Below are positions 28,413 through 38,174 of a DNA stretch of 64,000 nt, piece after piece. The DNA lies in contig NZ_JACYVZ010000002.1 in the NCBI RefSeq assembly GCF_014857925.1, forward strand, positions 124,001 to 188,000, in the 5' to 3' direction. The notes beneath the pieces were generated by a model, which worked only from the letters and a program-made list of their open reading frames with translations, was not told the DNA's origin and searched no databases. The translations under genes and the position numbers were made by a program. Numbering within the stretch: position 1 is the first letter of the stretch; every line of letters begins with the position of its first letter. The stretch is from Cysteiniphilum marinum (GTDB lineage: Bacteria > Pseudomonadota > Gammaproteobacteria > Francisellales > Francisellaceae).

Positions 28413-29732
28413 ACCTTTTCTTTGTAAATTAACCCATTCAGCAATTGCATAAATGGGTGTACCCAAAAAGAATAAGATCATGCCATAGTAAACAACTTCC
28501 TGCCCTGAACCTAATACTGTCCAGAATGAATAAGCGCACGCAAGTACGGCAATAATAATCGACATTTGCCAGAATGGACTATCTTTATCTTGTTGCTTAA
28601 TCACCAAGATATTCGATATCGTCGTATAGAAATATGGCACTAGTGCTGTTAATACCGCCATCAGAATGATCAATTCAAATTGCTCAATCAAAGCTTTTGA
28701 CATCGTTAATAATAGCAGTATCGTCATTAGCACAGCAGATAAGATTAGACTAAAGCTTGGCGCACCATAGCGGTTTTCTTTGGCAAAAATTTTAGGGAAT
28801 AGATTAGTCTCAGCAATGGATTTAGAAACAACAGCTGTCACCATAATCCACCCATTTAATGTACCCAAACAAGCAATGACTGCAGCAACGGCGATAAATA
28901 CGCCACCGGCTTGACCAATAATCTCTGTTGCTGCTAGAGCAAATGGCGCATTCGAGTTTGCAAGCTCCGCTGCAGGCACCATGCCCATAATCACCGTTGA
29001 GCTTGCAATATAGATAAATGCTGCAATTAATGTACCGGTTAATGTCGCCAATGGAATGGTTTTTTGTGGGTTTTTGACTTTACTTGCCGTCACTGCCGCA
29101 GACTCTAAACCAATAAATGCCCAGAGAGTCAATGAGGCCGCAGCACTCAATGCACTTAAACTTGAACTATCGGTGCGATTAAACTCTAAATAATACTCCG
29201 GATGAATATACCAAATTCCTGCAAAGATGATAAAAAGTAAAGGAATTGTTTTGCCTATCATTGATAATAACTGCAACCAACCAACGGTACGTGCACCAAA
29301 CATGTTAAATGCTGTTAGTACCCAAATAATGCCGATCGCAGTAATTGCGGTCATTAATTTATCCGATAAAATTGGGAAAAAGAAACTCAAATACCCCACC
29401 ATTGCCAAAGCGATTGCACAGTTTCCTACCCATAATGACACCCAATAGCCAAAACCACTTTGAAACCCTAGAAAGTTCCCCATTCCCACGCGCACATAAG
29501 TATAAGGACCACCATCAACTTTGGGCACTAAACGGCTAAAGCTACAAAAAACAAGCGCTAATAACACCGAGCCAATGGCCGTGAAAATCCATGCCAAAAT
29601 ACTAATTGAACCAAACTTTGCCAAACCTGATGGCAATAAAAATATCCCCGAGCCAACCATATTGCCAGAGACTAGCGCCACTAGCATCCAAAAGCTCATA
29701 TATTGGTTCTTTCCACTTCTTACATTCTGCAT
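28407..29732 (-). CDS. APC family amino acid permease/antiporter (AdiC/CadB-like)
   Basis: A 441-residue, 12-helix transporter. The first helix carries FWMLVALVSGNMVGSGIFLLPSGLAKFGSI, the GSGIF substrate-binding motif of the APC superfamily; PKVDGGPYTYVRVGMGNFLGFQSGFGYW follows. LTLWAFIGLESAAVTASKVKNPQKTIPLAT is the helix-6 region seen in basic amino acid/polyamine antiporters. ATG at 29732 is chosen (AGGGGA upstream); a TTG lies one codon earlier. The stop codon lies within repeat B copy 2. The substrate is likely an amino acid such as arginine, but this is not provable here. Confidence 0.87.
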   Translation of the reverse strand: MQNVRSGKNQYMSFWMLVALVSGNMVGSGIFLLPSGLAKFGSISILAWIFTAIGSVLLALVFCSFSRLVPKVDGGPYTYVRVGMGNFLGFQSGFGYWVSLWVGNCAIALAMVGYLSFFFPILSDKLMTAITAIGIIWVLTAFNMFGARTVGWLQLLSMIGKTIPLLFIIFAGIWYIHPEYYLEFNRTDSSSLSALSAAASLTLWAFIGLESAAVTASKVKNPQKTIPLATLTGTLIAAFIYIASSTVIMGMVPAAELANSNAPFALAATEIIGQAGGVFIAVAAVIACLGTLNGWIMVTAVVSKSIAETNLFPKIFAKENRYGAPSFSLILSAVLMTILLLLTMSKALIEQFELIILMAVLTALVPYFYTTISNILVIKQQDKDSPFWQMSIIIAVLACAYSFWTVLGSGQEVVYYGMILFFLGTPIYAIAEWVNLQRKGG

Positions 29733-29902
29733 CAAAACATTCCCCTAGCGTTTTATACTCTTCACTCAATAATAGTCAAAATAAATACCATAGTATAAGC
29801 AACTATTAAAGTATCCTTTTGTTAACAGCAGTTACCATGACAGAGTTTATCTCTCATGAATAGACATAAAATCATACGATTTCAGAGCTTAAATACTGAG
29901 CA

Positions 29903-29935
29903 TAAAAAAAGGGTGCACTGCCCCCAGCACACCCT
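29903..29935 (-). terminator. terminator of the thrS-infC-rpmI-rplT operon
   Basis: On the minus strand, GGGTGTGC and GTGCACCC pair (two G-U pairs) around TGGGGGCA and are followed by a long T-run. It lies 24 bases after the rplT stop. Confidence 0.85.
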
Positions 29936-29958
29936 TTAATTTAATTAGCGACTACTGA

Positions 29959-30318
29959 TTAAGCTGCTAATGCTGATTTTGCTTTTTCAACTAACTGTGC
30001 AAATGCATCTTTGTTGAATACGGCTAATTCAGCCAATACTTTACGATCAAGTTCGATATTCGCTTTTTTCAAGCCATTGATAAATAGGCTATAGCTTAAA
30101 TCGTGCTGACGTGCTGCGGCATTTATACGCACAATCCAAAGCGCTCTGAACTGTCTTTTTCTCTGCTTACGGTCACGATACGCATATTGTCCTGCTTTGA
30201 TAACTGCTTGTTTGGCAACACGGTATACACGCGAACGCGCACCATAATAACCTTTGGCTTGTTTTAAAATCTTCTTATGACGACGACGTGCTTCCACGCC
30301 TCTTTTTACTCTAGGCAT
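29959..30318 (-). CDS. rplT: 50S ribosomal protein L20
   Basis: Binds 23S rRNA early in large-subunit assembly and represses its own operon in E. coli. [40 protein letters not shown] and [24 protein letters not shown] are diagnostic. 119 residues, standard. GGAG lies before the ATG. Last gene of the operon, followed by a terminator. Confidence 0.98.
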   Translation of the reverse strand: MPRVKRGVEARRRHKKILKQAKGYYGARSRVYRVAKQAVIKAGQYAYRDRKQRKRQFRALWIVRINAAARQHDLSYSLFINGLKKANIELDRKVLAELAVFNKDAFAQLVEKAKSALAA

Positions 30319-30353
30319 AATCTACTCCACTTTAAAAAATTTGTTATTAACAC

Positions 30354-30551
30354 TTATGCATACGGCATTTGTTGATTCAAACTTGGTACATCTGCTTTTG
30401 CAACTTGAGACATACCTCGTAAATGACGCTTACGCTTAGTTGTCATCTTTGTGTTAATGTGAGCGCGGTTCGCTGCACGATGCTTGAAACCACCCTTACC
30501 AGTTCTTTTAAAGCGCTTAGCAGCACCTCGGTTTGTTTTTATTTTTGGCAT
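30354..30551 (-). CDS. rpmI: 50S ribosomal protein L35
   Basis: A 65-residue basic protein: [43 protein letters not shown]. It precedes rplT by 35 bases and has a GGAG site before its ATG. Order infC-rpmI-rplT is conserved. Confidence 0.97.
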   Translation of the reverse strand: MPKIKTNRGAAKRFKRTGKGGFKHRAANRAHINTKMTTKRKRHLRGMSQVAKADVPSLNQQMPYA

Positions 30552-30608
30552 AATATACTCCGCATTTTACCATTTTCTGACATACTCAAGCTTGCGCTTG
30601 GCATGTGT

Positions 30609-31130
30609 TTATTTTTTCTTAGGCCCTAAGACCATAACCATTTGGCGACCTTCCATTTTCGGTCGGTGCTCAACCACGCCGTACTCGTCTAAGTCAGCTT
30701 CCAAGCGTTTAAGCATATCAACACCTAACTCTTGATGCGCCATCTCACGACCTCTAAAACGAACAGTGATCTTGACTTTATCGCCACCTTCAAGGAACTT
30801 TATCAGGTTGCGTAGTTTTACCTGATAGTCCCCAATGTCAGTACCAGGACGGATTTTAATTTCCTTGACCTGCATCTGCTTTTGCTTCTTTTTTGCAGCG
30901 GCTTTCTTCTTGCCTTGTTCAAACAAGAATTTGCCATAATCCATGATACGGCATACCGGAGGAGCTGCTTGAGAAGCAATTTCCACCAAATCCATACCAT
31001 GTTCTTCTGCCTGTGTTAACGCTTGTCTTAACGACACAACGCCAATTTGCTCTCCTTCCGGCCCGATTAAACGAACCTCTTTCGCTCGAATATTTTCATT
31101 AATCGGCGTTTTCTGGTCTGCTTTGTTAAT
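30609..31130 (-). CDS. infC: translation initiation factor IF-3 with non-AUG (ATT) start
   Basis: IF-3 keeps 30S subunits free and checks start-codon choice. The body is clear: [85 protein letters not shown] and [13 protein letters not shown]. No ATG gives the N-terminus; in frame, the conserved [22 protein letters not shown] is preceded by two ATT codons at 31133 and 31130, 5-8 bases after AGGAG. E. coli infC also starts with AUU, which IF-3 discriminates against to control itself. The downstream GTG at 31037 would remove 31 conserved residues. I choose 31130. Confidence 0.93.
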   Translation of the reverse strand: MNKADQKTPINENIRAKEVRLIGPEGEQIGVVSLRQALTQAEEHGMDLVEIASQAAPPVCRIMDYGKFLFEQGKKKAAAKKKQKQMQVKEIKIRPGTDIGDYQVKLRNLIKFLEGGDKVKITVRFRGREMAHQELGVDMLKRLEADLDEYGVVEHRPKMEGRQMVMVLGPKKK

Positions 31131-31133
31131 AAT

Positions 31134-31143
31134 TCAAACTCCT
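31134..31143 (-). promoter_or_regulatory. ribosome binding site deciding the infC ATT start
   Basis: AGGAG on the minus strand overlaps the thrS stop region and lies 5 bases before the first ATT and 8 bases before the second. It makes an ATT the only well-placed start. Confidence 0.75.
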
Positions 31144-33073
31144 AATTTAGGTTTTCTAGGCTTACTCGACCTTTTTTCTCAATTTCTGACAACAAAAGCT
31201 CAGCAAGTGCATCAATCGTTAATGCACCTAGATCGCTACCATCTTGCTTTCTGACGGTGATTTGACCCAAAGACTGCTCTTTCTCTCCAGCAATGGCCAT
31301 AAACGGCACTCGTGCTAAAGTGTGCTCGCGGATTTTAAACCCTATTTTTTCATTTCTCAAGTCAATTTGTGTACGAATACCAAGTTTTCTTAATTTTTGC
31401 TCAACTTCTTTGAGATATTGGTCTTGTTTATTGCTAATTCCAGTAAGCACGATCTGCACCGGTGACAACCACACAGGCAATTTACCCGCATAATGCTCAA
31501 TCAAAACACCAATAAAACGCTCGAGTGAGCCAACGATCGCGCGATGCAACATTACCGGCACTTGTTTGTCACTATTTTCATCAATAAATGTTGCCCCCAA
31601 GCGCATAGGCATGGATAAATCCAGCTGAATTGTACCACACTGCCAACTGCGACCTATCGCATCTTTTAAATGAAACTCAATTTTAGGACCATAAAATGCA
31701 CCCTCTCCAGGCAAATAGTCAAAAGCAACCTTTTGATTATTAAGCGCATCGGTTAAGGCTTTTTCTGATTTATCCCAAATCTCATCTGAACCGACACGAT
31801 TCTCAGGACGAAGTGCGAGTTTGACATCAAAATCAGTAAAACCAAAATCGCGATAAACCTCAAAGCATTGCTCAACCATTTGCGCCACTTCAGATTCAAT
31901 CTGCGCCTCTGTACAGAAAATATGGCCATCATCTTGCGTAAAACTTCTGACACGCAATAAACCATGCAAAGCACCCGATGCCTCATTTCTATGAACCACA
32001 CCAAACTCGGCCATGCGAATCGGCAAATCGCGATAGCTATGCAAATGATGATTATAAACCTGAACACAAGTTGGACAATTCATCGGACGAAGTGCATAAT
32101 CACGATTCTCTGAATTCGTCATAAACATATTCTCAGCATACTTTGCGGCATGCCCTGATTTCTCCCACATCAAGATATCAGCGATCAATGGCGTTCTAAT
32201 CTCAGTGCAACCATACTTTTCATTCGATGCACGCATATAATCTTCAACAACACGCCAAATGGCTGTACCCTTTGGATGCCAAAAAGCAATGCCAGGGGAT
32301 TCTTCTTGAAAGTGATATAAATCAAGCGCCTTACCAATCTTACGATGATCACGCTTCTCAGCTTCTTCAAGACGTGTTAAATACGCTTTTAATTGTTTTT
32401 TATCTGCCCAGCACGTGCCATAAATACGCGTTAACATTTCATTTTTTGAATCGCCACGCCAATAAGCACCTGCCACACGCATTAATTTAAAAGCCTTTAG
32501 ATGCGATGTATTTGGCACATGCGGTCCACGACATAAATCGGTAAAATCACCCTGTGAATATAAACTCAGTACTTCTCCTTGCGGCAAATCAGCAATAATC
32601 TCTGCTTTATATTTCTCGCCAATAGCTTCAAAGTAAGTGATTGCATCATCGCGTGATTTAACAGCACGCGTCACAGTTTCAGCTTGTGCCGCTAATTCGT
32701 ACATACGCTTTTCAATCTTATCCAGATCTTCGGGTGTAAACGCACGTTCATAAGCAAAGTCATAATAAAAGCCATCTTCAATCACAGGACCGATTGTTAC
32801 CTGAGCATTAGGATAAAGCTGTTTCACCGCTTGCGCTAACAAATGCGCACAAGAGTGGCGTAGAATCTCTAATCCCTTGTCATCCTTTGCCGTAATTAAG
32901 GTCAAGGTTGCATCGTGTTCTACGATAAAACTCGTATCTACTTCTTTGCCATTGACAATACCCGCCAAGGTAGCTTTTGCTAAACCTGGTCCAATATCCA
33001 AGGCAATGTTATACACAGAAATAGGTTTCTCAAACGCACGCTGCGACCCGTCCGGCAAGGTAATTACAGGCAT
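31142..33073 (-). CDS. thrS: threonyl-tRNA synthetase
   Basis: Charges tRNA-Thr. Domains in order: TGS (1-60), editing domain with [16 protein letters not shown] and [19 protein letters not shown], catalytic class II core (about 245-540) with [14 protein letters not shown]-like [47 protein letters not shown] and [18 protein letters not shown], and the anticodon-binding domain at the end. The zinc ligands Cys in MNCP and His in HLHS/HRAIVG context are present. 643 residues, standard. First gene of the operon with infC-rpmI-rplT. GGAG precedes the ATG. Confidence 0.97.
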   Translation of the reverse strand: MPVITLPDGSQRAFEKPISVYNIALDIGPGLAKATLAGIVNGKEVDTSFIVEHDATLTLITAKDDKGLEILRHSCAHLLAQAVKQLYPNAQVTIGPVIEDGFYYDFAYERAFTPEDLDKIEKRMYELAAQAETVTRAVKSRDDAITYFEAIGEKYKAEIIADLPQGEVLSLYSQGDFTDLCRGPHVPNTSHLKAFKLMRVAGAYWRGDSKNEMLTRIYGTCWADKKQLKAYLTRLEEAEKRDHRKIGKALDLYHFQEESPGIAFWHPKGTAIWRVVEDYMRASNEKYGCTEIRTPLIADILMWEKSGHAAKYAENMFMTNSENRDYALRPMNCPTCVQVYNHHLHSYRDLPIRMAEFGVVHRNEASGALHGLLRVRSFTQDDGHIFCTEAQIESEVAQMVEQCFEVYRDFGFTDFDVKLALRPENRVGSDEIWDKSEKALTDALNNQKVAFDYLPGEGAFYGPKIEFHLKDAIGRSWQCGTIQLDLSMPMRLGATFIDENSDKQVPVMLHRAIVGSLERFIGVLIEHYAGKLPVWLSPVQIVLTGISNKQDQYLKEVEQKLRKLGIRTQIDLRNEKIGFKIREHTLARVPFMAIAGEKEQSLGQITVRKQDGSDLGALTIDALAELLLSEIEKKGRVSLENLN

Positions 33074-33239
33074 TATTCACTCCAGATTTATTGTTTTCAT
33101 TCGGCTTGCTTTCACTTTAAGCAAAGCAACAAGTCTATAAGTAGAGTATTTTCGAGGATTACAGTAGCTGCTGTCAAGCATTGTGATTTTGTTTCAGTGG
33201 TTATGACTATATTTTATATCTCAATGAGTCTGGCACTTC

Positions 33240-34085
33240 TTATTTTGCTAATTTTTGTTTAACTTCTTGGCGCATATTTTTAATAAACTCAATTATAAAC
33301 ACAATAATTGTTGCTAGAATTAGCGATAAGATAATGCCCAATATCACAATGACTAGTGAAGTTAAGCCTACAGGCTTATACGATTTAATAACTCCACCAT
33401 AAATAAACGTGCTACGATTAAGTGTTTTTAGCTGTGATTTATAATGCTGTATTTTAATATCATTGTGAAACATTTGGTTTTGATAAGACAAAATTGTATT
33501 GGATAGATTATTTAATAACGCCTGACCATTTACGGTTGCTAGATCTTTTGATTTAGTTAAGCTATCCATATTATGTTGAAATTTCTTCACCACATCACTA
33601 TATATTTTACTCTGTTGTTGTAGTTGCTTAAGGTTAAACTCAATATTTTCCTGCCAATTATTAATGTTATCAATATATTGCTGTTGTTTTTGAATATAGG
33701 CAATGAAATGAGTAAATATTTTATTCACTTGTTCTTGCTCATCTTTTTTTGCTTTGATCGTCATCATTAATTTAGCTGGATCAAACTGCATTCTACTTTC
33801 AAGTTCATCCTTAGATCCGAGATTGTTATCTCTATAGTGTTGATAATAAATATCAATCAGTTTGGAAAACTCCTCTGTCCCCATAACTCTTATCAGTTGA
33901 CCACTATCAATGTAACTAGGTCCCAGAAGATTAGCACTAAACTCATAATTATCTTTATGCTTCACACCATAAATAACACTTAAAATGACACCTAACACCA
34001 CAATCACAAGCCATAATTTAATGTGCTTAATTAGTGTCACCAATAAATCACTCATACTAATAATATCATTATCCTGTTGTGACAT
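33240..34085 (-). CDS. Wzz-like polysaccharide chain-length determinant
   Basis: A 281-residue inner-membrane protein with the polysaccharide co-polymerase layout: a short cytoplasmic start (DIISMSDLLVTLIKHIKLW), helix 1 (LVIVVLGVILSVIYGV), a long periplasmic helical domain (about 50-225, Gln/Lys-rich and coiled-coil-prone), and helix 2 (LTSLVIVILGIILSLILATIIVFIIEF) with a preceding Pro-rich IKSYKPVG. Wzz controls the modal length of Wzy-polymerised chains. First of the polysaccharide genes; 165 bases separate it from thrS. Confidence 0.85.
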   Translation of the reverse strand: MSQQDNDIISMSDLLVTLIKHIKLWLVIVVLGVILSVIYGVKHKDNYEFSANLLGPSYIDSGQLIRVMGTEEFSKLIDIYYQHYRDNNLGSKDELESRMQFDPAKLMMTIKAKKDEQEQVNKIFTHFIAYIQKQQQYIDNINNWQENIEFNLKQLQQQSKIYSDVVKKFQHNMDSLTKSKDLATVNGQALLNNLSNTILSYQNQMFHNDIKIQHYKSQLKTLNRSTFIYGGVIKSYKPVGLTSLVIVILGIILSLILATIIVFIIEFIKNMRQEVKQKLAK

Positions 34086-34175
34086 ATTTTTCCTTATTTT
34101 CTTTTTTCTAACTCACCTAAAAACACTGGCAAAAATATAATGAATTAAAGACAACTATGCAATGAAAGGTTTTGA

Positions 34176-35387
34176 TTATTTTGCACCGAAGCCAGTCAAA
34201 ATGGTATAAATCGTTTTCATAACAATTTTCAGATCCATCATGAGTGAATAATGCTTTACATAATATAAATCATATTGCAGCTTCTCATAATTGCCATCTG
34301 CACCAATAGTATGTCCTTGTGTTACTTGTGCCCAACCTGTGATACCAGGTTTAACAATATGGCGAAGTCGATATAAAGGGATATCCTTTTCAAATTGTCG
34401 CGCAGTTTCCACCCACTCAGGGCGCGGCCCAATTAAACTCATATCACCTTTAAGAATATTCAAAAACTGCGGTAACTCATCGATTCTAAATTTACGCATA
34501 AATGCCCCAAATTTGGTGACACGCATATCTCCGGCTACTGTTTCGCCATCTACATCTGCATTTTTAACCATGGATCTGAATTTATATACTTTAAATGGTT
34601 TATTATTAAAGCCCATTCTTGACTGCATATAAAATATAGGGCGTCCCATAGTGACAATAATGACCAACGAAACCACAGCAAAAACGACAAGTAATAATGG
34701 TAGCAATAATAACGCAAACAAAAACTCACATATGTTTTTAAAAAACCGATACCATAGTGGAATATTAAACCCTGCGTACATCCAATTTTCATTTAATTGT
34801 GTTAAGGATAAGCGTTGTTCGATTAGCTCTTCATAGGCACTTAAAGTTAGCACAGGAATGTCATGTTGACTTGCATGGAAGATGAGCTGATTCCAATCAT
34901 TTTCATAATAAAAATGCCTATCTACGACAATTGCATCAATGCGCTTCAAATCTTTTGGAATAACCTTATCTTTTGAGATTAATTTAACTTTATGACTTAA
35001 TGCAAGCCTCGATAGTAAATGTGAGTGCGCTAAAATACGGTAAGGATGACCAAATGCTCTTATAATAACAAAGCGAGCAAGTGTAACCACCAAGAACCAA
35101 CTAGCAATGGCACAACTGCCCACTAAAAAAACATGTGATGCTTTACGCAAAACCACCGTGACCAAAGAAATAATAATAAAGAAAAAGATTGTCACAATAA
35201 TAATATGTGTGTAGTACTCTAATAGCATGCTAGAACGTTGATAGCGATATAACCAACTGAAGCAGAAAATCACAAGCATAAACACAAAACTCTCCTGACT
35301 TAAGCTCCAGATATACTCATAAGCCCATATAAATAATAAAAACATAAGAGTCTCTAAAATAAAAGCAATCAGCGATGATTTATTCAT
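34176..35387 (-). CDS. undecaprenyl-phosphate sugar-1-phosphate transferase (WbaP/WcaJ type)
   Basis: Starts repeat-unit assembly by moving a sugar-1-phosphate to undecaprenyl phosphate. About 403 residues: four N-terminal helices, a CoA-binding-like middle domain, a re-entrant helix (about 215-250) and the catalytic C-terminus with FKVYKFRSMVKNAD, FRIDELPQFLNILKGDMSLIGPRPEW, YRLRHIVKPGITGWAQV and YEKLQYDLYYVKHYS, all family hallmarks. ATG at 35387 is chosen; the TTG at 35396 is less likely. Likely initiator for the locus, but it is separated from it by the inserted MNT/ATPase genes. Confidence 0.92.
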   Translation of the reverse strand: MNKSSLIAFILETLMFLLFIWAYEYIWSLSQESFVFMLVIFCFSWLYRYQRSSMLLEYYTHIIIVTIFFFIIISLVTVVLRKASHVFLVGSCAIASWFLVVTLARFVIIRAFGHPYRILAHSHLLSRLALSHKVKLISKDKVIPKDLKRIDAIVVDRHFYYENDWNQLIFHASQHDIPVLTLSAYEELIEQRLSLTQLNENWMYAGFNIPLWYRFFKNICEFLFALLLLPLLLVVFAVVSLVIIVTMGRPIFYMQSRMGFNNKPFKVYKFRSMVKNADVDGETVAGDMRVTKFGAFMRKFRIDELPQFLNILKGDMSLIGPRPEWVETARQFEKDIPLYRLRHIVKPGITGWAQVTQGHTIGADGNYEKLQYDLYYVKHYSLMMDLKIVMKTIYTILTGFGAK

Positions 35388-35499
35388 ATAGATCAATTAA
35401 ATAAATTCCTATGGCGCTGCAGTATATACTAAAAGCACTGAGCTTGCCCACGGTTTAGTTATATTAGTTTACTTTTTAAAAAATTAACTGATATTCCGT

Positions 35500-36234
35500 T
35501 TACTTAAGTAACTCTTTCACTAAAATCGATATCTTATCCCTAAATCCCACCAACAAATCATAGAAATCATCTTTAATGGCATAATAAACATCTTTTGCCA
35601 TATCCTCGTGATAAGTATGTGATGTCAGATTTCTTTTATCAAGCATCTTAAGCCAGATACTAACTTCAGAAATCAATCCTTCTTTAAACGCCTCACGGAA
35701 AGCTGCTCTTGGACTGTTAACATCAATCCCAACATACCTTAAATAAGCTTTAATCAATTTCCAACAAAGCTCATAACAAAATTCAAACCGCTGGATCGTA
35801 GCATCTAAATACATATCATCTTTATATATATCTTTTTCAATCGCCTCTTCTAAACGCATTAAAGCCGAATTAAAATCATCCAGCTTCTCATTTAATAACG
35901 CCAATGACATCCAATTTTTCTCTTCAAGATGATTCTTGATCAGCATAATACCATCTGACAATACATGCTGATATATTTTTTTATCTCTGCATAATTTGAT
36001 ATCAACAATATCAACTATGAAAGGTAAAGTGCTTTCTTCAAATTGCTGGTCTAAGCTGATTGTGTTAGCTTTATAATCAACTGCTAGATCAATATCTGAA
36101 GCAGGCTTATAGTCACCTCTTGCTCTTGAACCAAATAAAACCACCTCGTTAAGAGATGCTTTATTTTTATCTAGAATACACATTAGCTCAACAAACTGAC
36201 TAGCGGTTAAACCAAAAATAGTTGTTGCTTTCAT
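35500..36234 (-). CDS. fused nucleotidyltransferase and HI0074-type substrate-binding protein
   Basis: A 244-residue fusion. Residues 1-105 are an MNT nucleotidyltransferase: VVLFGSRARGDYKPASDIDLAV and a third acidic site in IVDIVDIKL. Residues 110-244 match the HI0074 nucleotidyltransferase substrate-binding family: ALMRLEEAI, QRFEFCYELCWKLIKAYL, SPRAAFREAFKEGLI, WLKMLDKRNLTSHTYHEDMAKDVY. These are normally two separate neighbouring proteins (HI0073/HI0074), a HepT/MntA-like pair; here they are one chain. It lies 25 bases after the AAA-ATPase/nuclease gene. Confidence 0.85.
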   Translation of the reverse strand: MKATTIFGLTASQFVELMCILDKNKASLNEVVLFGSRARGDYKPASDIDLAVDYKANTISLDQQFEESTLPFIVDIVDIKLCRDKKIYQHVLSDGIMLIKNHLEEKNWMSLALLNEKLDDFNSALMRLEEAIEKDIYKDDMYLDATIQRFEFCYELCWKLIKAYLRYVGIDVNSPRAAFREAFKEGLISEVSIWLKMLDKRNLTSHTYHEDMAKDVYYAIKDDFYDLLVGFRDKISILVKELLK

Positions 36235-36258
36235 TTAATCACAAACCTTCTTTAACAT

Positions 36259-37812
36259 TCACACTTTTTCAACCCACAAATCTGCCATATTGCGCTGTTT
36301 GTCATCAAAACTCATCCCAATTAAATAAATTGGTTTATTATAAGACGCATATTTTTGTGCATATTGACGTGATTTAATTTGAGCAACAGCCTCTTTGGCA
36401 TCACCATATTTCTGTAGTTTAAACTCAATAATCATCACCTTATCTGGCATCACAAGTGTCAAATCAATTTTCCCGTGATTTGTCACATCTTCAGCAATTA
36501 AATCATAGCCAAGCGCTGCCAAAAAGCTATAGACAATACTGGCATAAAATCCCTCGTACCTCTCAATATCATTATTGCGATACCAATCATGTGGAATGCT
36601 TGCAAAGTGACTACATATAATTTCACCTAAGCGCTCGAAATCATTTTTTTCAAAAGCGCTAATCATGTGATCTATTACTTGATTTTTCTTACTGTCATTT
36701 GTCGCTATCGTTGCCAGGCTGTTATTAAGGCTATATTTGACCTCATAATTTGGATACCCTAACCGATAAGCAATGACATGCCCACGGAGAAACATTTCTT
36801 TAATCGTTAAGTATCCCGTCTGAAATAAAAGTGTTTCAATCGGCATATTATCAACATCAAAGGTTCTCAACAAATGCTCGTTGACCACAACATTCTCAAA
36901 ATCAGGGATAAAATAGTGATTTTTTTGCACCATTTTCACTAAAAATGTTGGTGTTGCTGTTTCAAACCAATAATTACGATAATGAAAATCTTTACTTATA
37001 AATAATAAGATATCAAAAGGATTATAGACTTTTTGTTTTTCACTTCCTGCAAAATTATAACCATTATACCAGCTCCTTAATAGGTCATAATCTACTTTAC
37101 CTTGCTGCAAATGCTCGTTAAAAGTCTCGACTAATTCGGCTTGATTATAACCACAAATATCAGCATATTTAGCATCTAAGGTTATATCGTCTAAATTATT
37201 TAAATCACTAAATAAGCTAACTTTACTGAATTTAGATACCCCAGTTAGCATTACAAGCTTAATATATTCATCTTGCGCTTTAATCACACTATAAAAATTT
37301 TTTAAACGCTGGCGCATCGCTATAGCAAGATCACTGTTATCAATATTGTCTAAGATCGGTTTATCATATTCATCGATTAGAATAACCACCTGCTGATACT
37401 TATTGCCAAGTGTATTAATAAGATAAGAAAACTTGCTACTGATCTCACTATAAGGTTGCTCAATATTATAACGCTCATAGTAAGCATCTAAAAATACACT
37501 AATCTTCTCATCTAAGGCTTGTGGGCTTGATATATTTCCCTCACCAAAACTAAAGTGCAATACAGGGTAAGTTGTTTGCCAGTCCCAGTTATTTTCAAGG
37601 TGTAACCCTTTGAATAATTCCTTGCTCCCTTCAAAAGCATGCTTAATGGTATCAATCAGTAACGATTTACCAAAGCGTCTAGGACGCGATAGAAAATAAC
37701 GCCCCGCACCCTTGTTCACCAGCTGATCAATATGTTTGGTTTTATCGATGTAAACATAGTTTTCATTAATAATTTTCTCAAAACTTGAAATACCAATCGG
37801 GAGTTTTTTCAT
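36259..37812 (-). CDS. AAA-ATPase-like / PD-(D/E)XK nuclease family protein, copy 1 (intact)
   Basis: A 517-residue protein. It starts KKLPIGISSFEKIINENYVYIDKT, then a Walker A-like SRPRRFGKSLLIDTI, Walker B VVILIDEYDKPI and sensor MLTGVSKFSK (AAA-ATPase_like family), and ends with a PD-(D/E)XK-type nuclease signature: GKIDLTLVMPDKVMIIEFKLQKYG followed by AVAQIKSRQYAQKY (PDDEXK_9). This family is multi-copy in many host-associated bacteria; its role is not established, with defence, toxin or mobile-element functions proposed. A near-identical but broken copy lies at 54560-56214 in the same orientation. Six A's follow the ATG here, five in the other copy. Confidence 0.85.
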   Translation of the reverse strand: MKKLPIGISSFEKIINENYVYIDKTKHIDQLVNKGAGRYFLSRPRRFGKSLLIDTIKHAFEGSKELFKGLHLENNWDWQTTYPVLHFSFGEGNISSPQALDEKISVFLDAYYERYNIEQPYSEISSKFSYLINTLGNKYQQVVILIDEYDKPILDNIDNSDLAIAMRQRLKNFYSVIKAQDEYIKLVMLTGVSKFSKVSLFSDLNNLDDITLDAKYADICGYNQAELVETFNEHLQQGKVDYDLLRSWYNGYNFAGSEKQKVYNPFDILLFISKDFHYRNYWFETATPTFLVKMVQKNHYFIPDFENVVVNEHLLRTFDVDNMPIETLLFQTGYLTIKEMFLRGHVIAYRLGYPNYEVKYSLNNSLATIATNDSKKNQVIDHMISAFEKNDFERLGEIICSHFASIPHDWYRNNDIERYEGFYASIVYSFLAALGYDLIAEDVTNHGKIDLTLVMPDKVMIIEFKLQKYGDAKEAVAQIKSRQYAQKYASYNKPIYLIGMSFDDKQRNMADLWVEKV

Positions 37813-38174
37813 ATTCTTGCCTTTTCCCTACTTAAGGAGTTCATCAATATCGCCAAGTGATGATAGTTTATATTCAACATCATATCCATCATAATAACTC
37901 ACTAGCTTGTGTGACTTTAATATCTATTTGTCTCGATTCAATTTTTGCTTATTCTGTTTAACTTATCTGCTTTCTGCTTTTGCCGAAAGAGCTAGTTAGC
38001 CCATCTTGTCGATTATAAAGCTTTGTAATTATAATAACCTAGGTTGTGATAACTTTGGTTATCATAATAAAACAGAAGTTAATATTCCATCGCTAACCAC
38101 TATGATCTATCAAAAAGCCTAAAGATGATCCTAGAAATAATCATTCAAATTCAGGAATAACTGCAAGCAAGTCA
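37813..38174. other. gene-poor stretch upstream of the ATPase gene, with a gene remnant
   Basis: About 360 bases between the ATPase gene and the first glycosyltransferase. Its first third holds a remnant shared with 56230-56310 (listed separately). The rest is AT-rich with a small hairpin GATAAC-TTTG-GTTATC near 38060; no gene or clear promoter is seen. Confidence 0.5.
37828..37911 (-). pseudogene. 3' remnant of an unknown gene shared by both ATPase copies
   Basis: On the minus strand this reads LVSYYDGYDVEYKLSSLG then DIDELLK and a stop. The same tail (LVKLYDGYDVEYKLLSLS, DIDEPLK) precedes the second ATPase copy, so the duplication included the end of an upstream gene. No start or full domain remains here. 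Confidence 0.6.
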
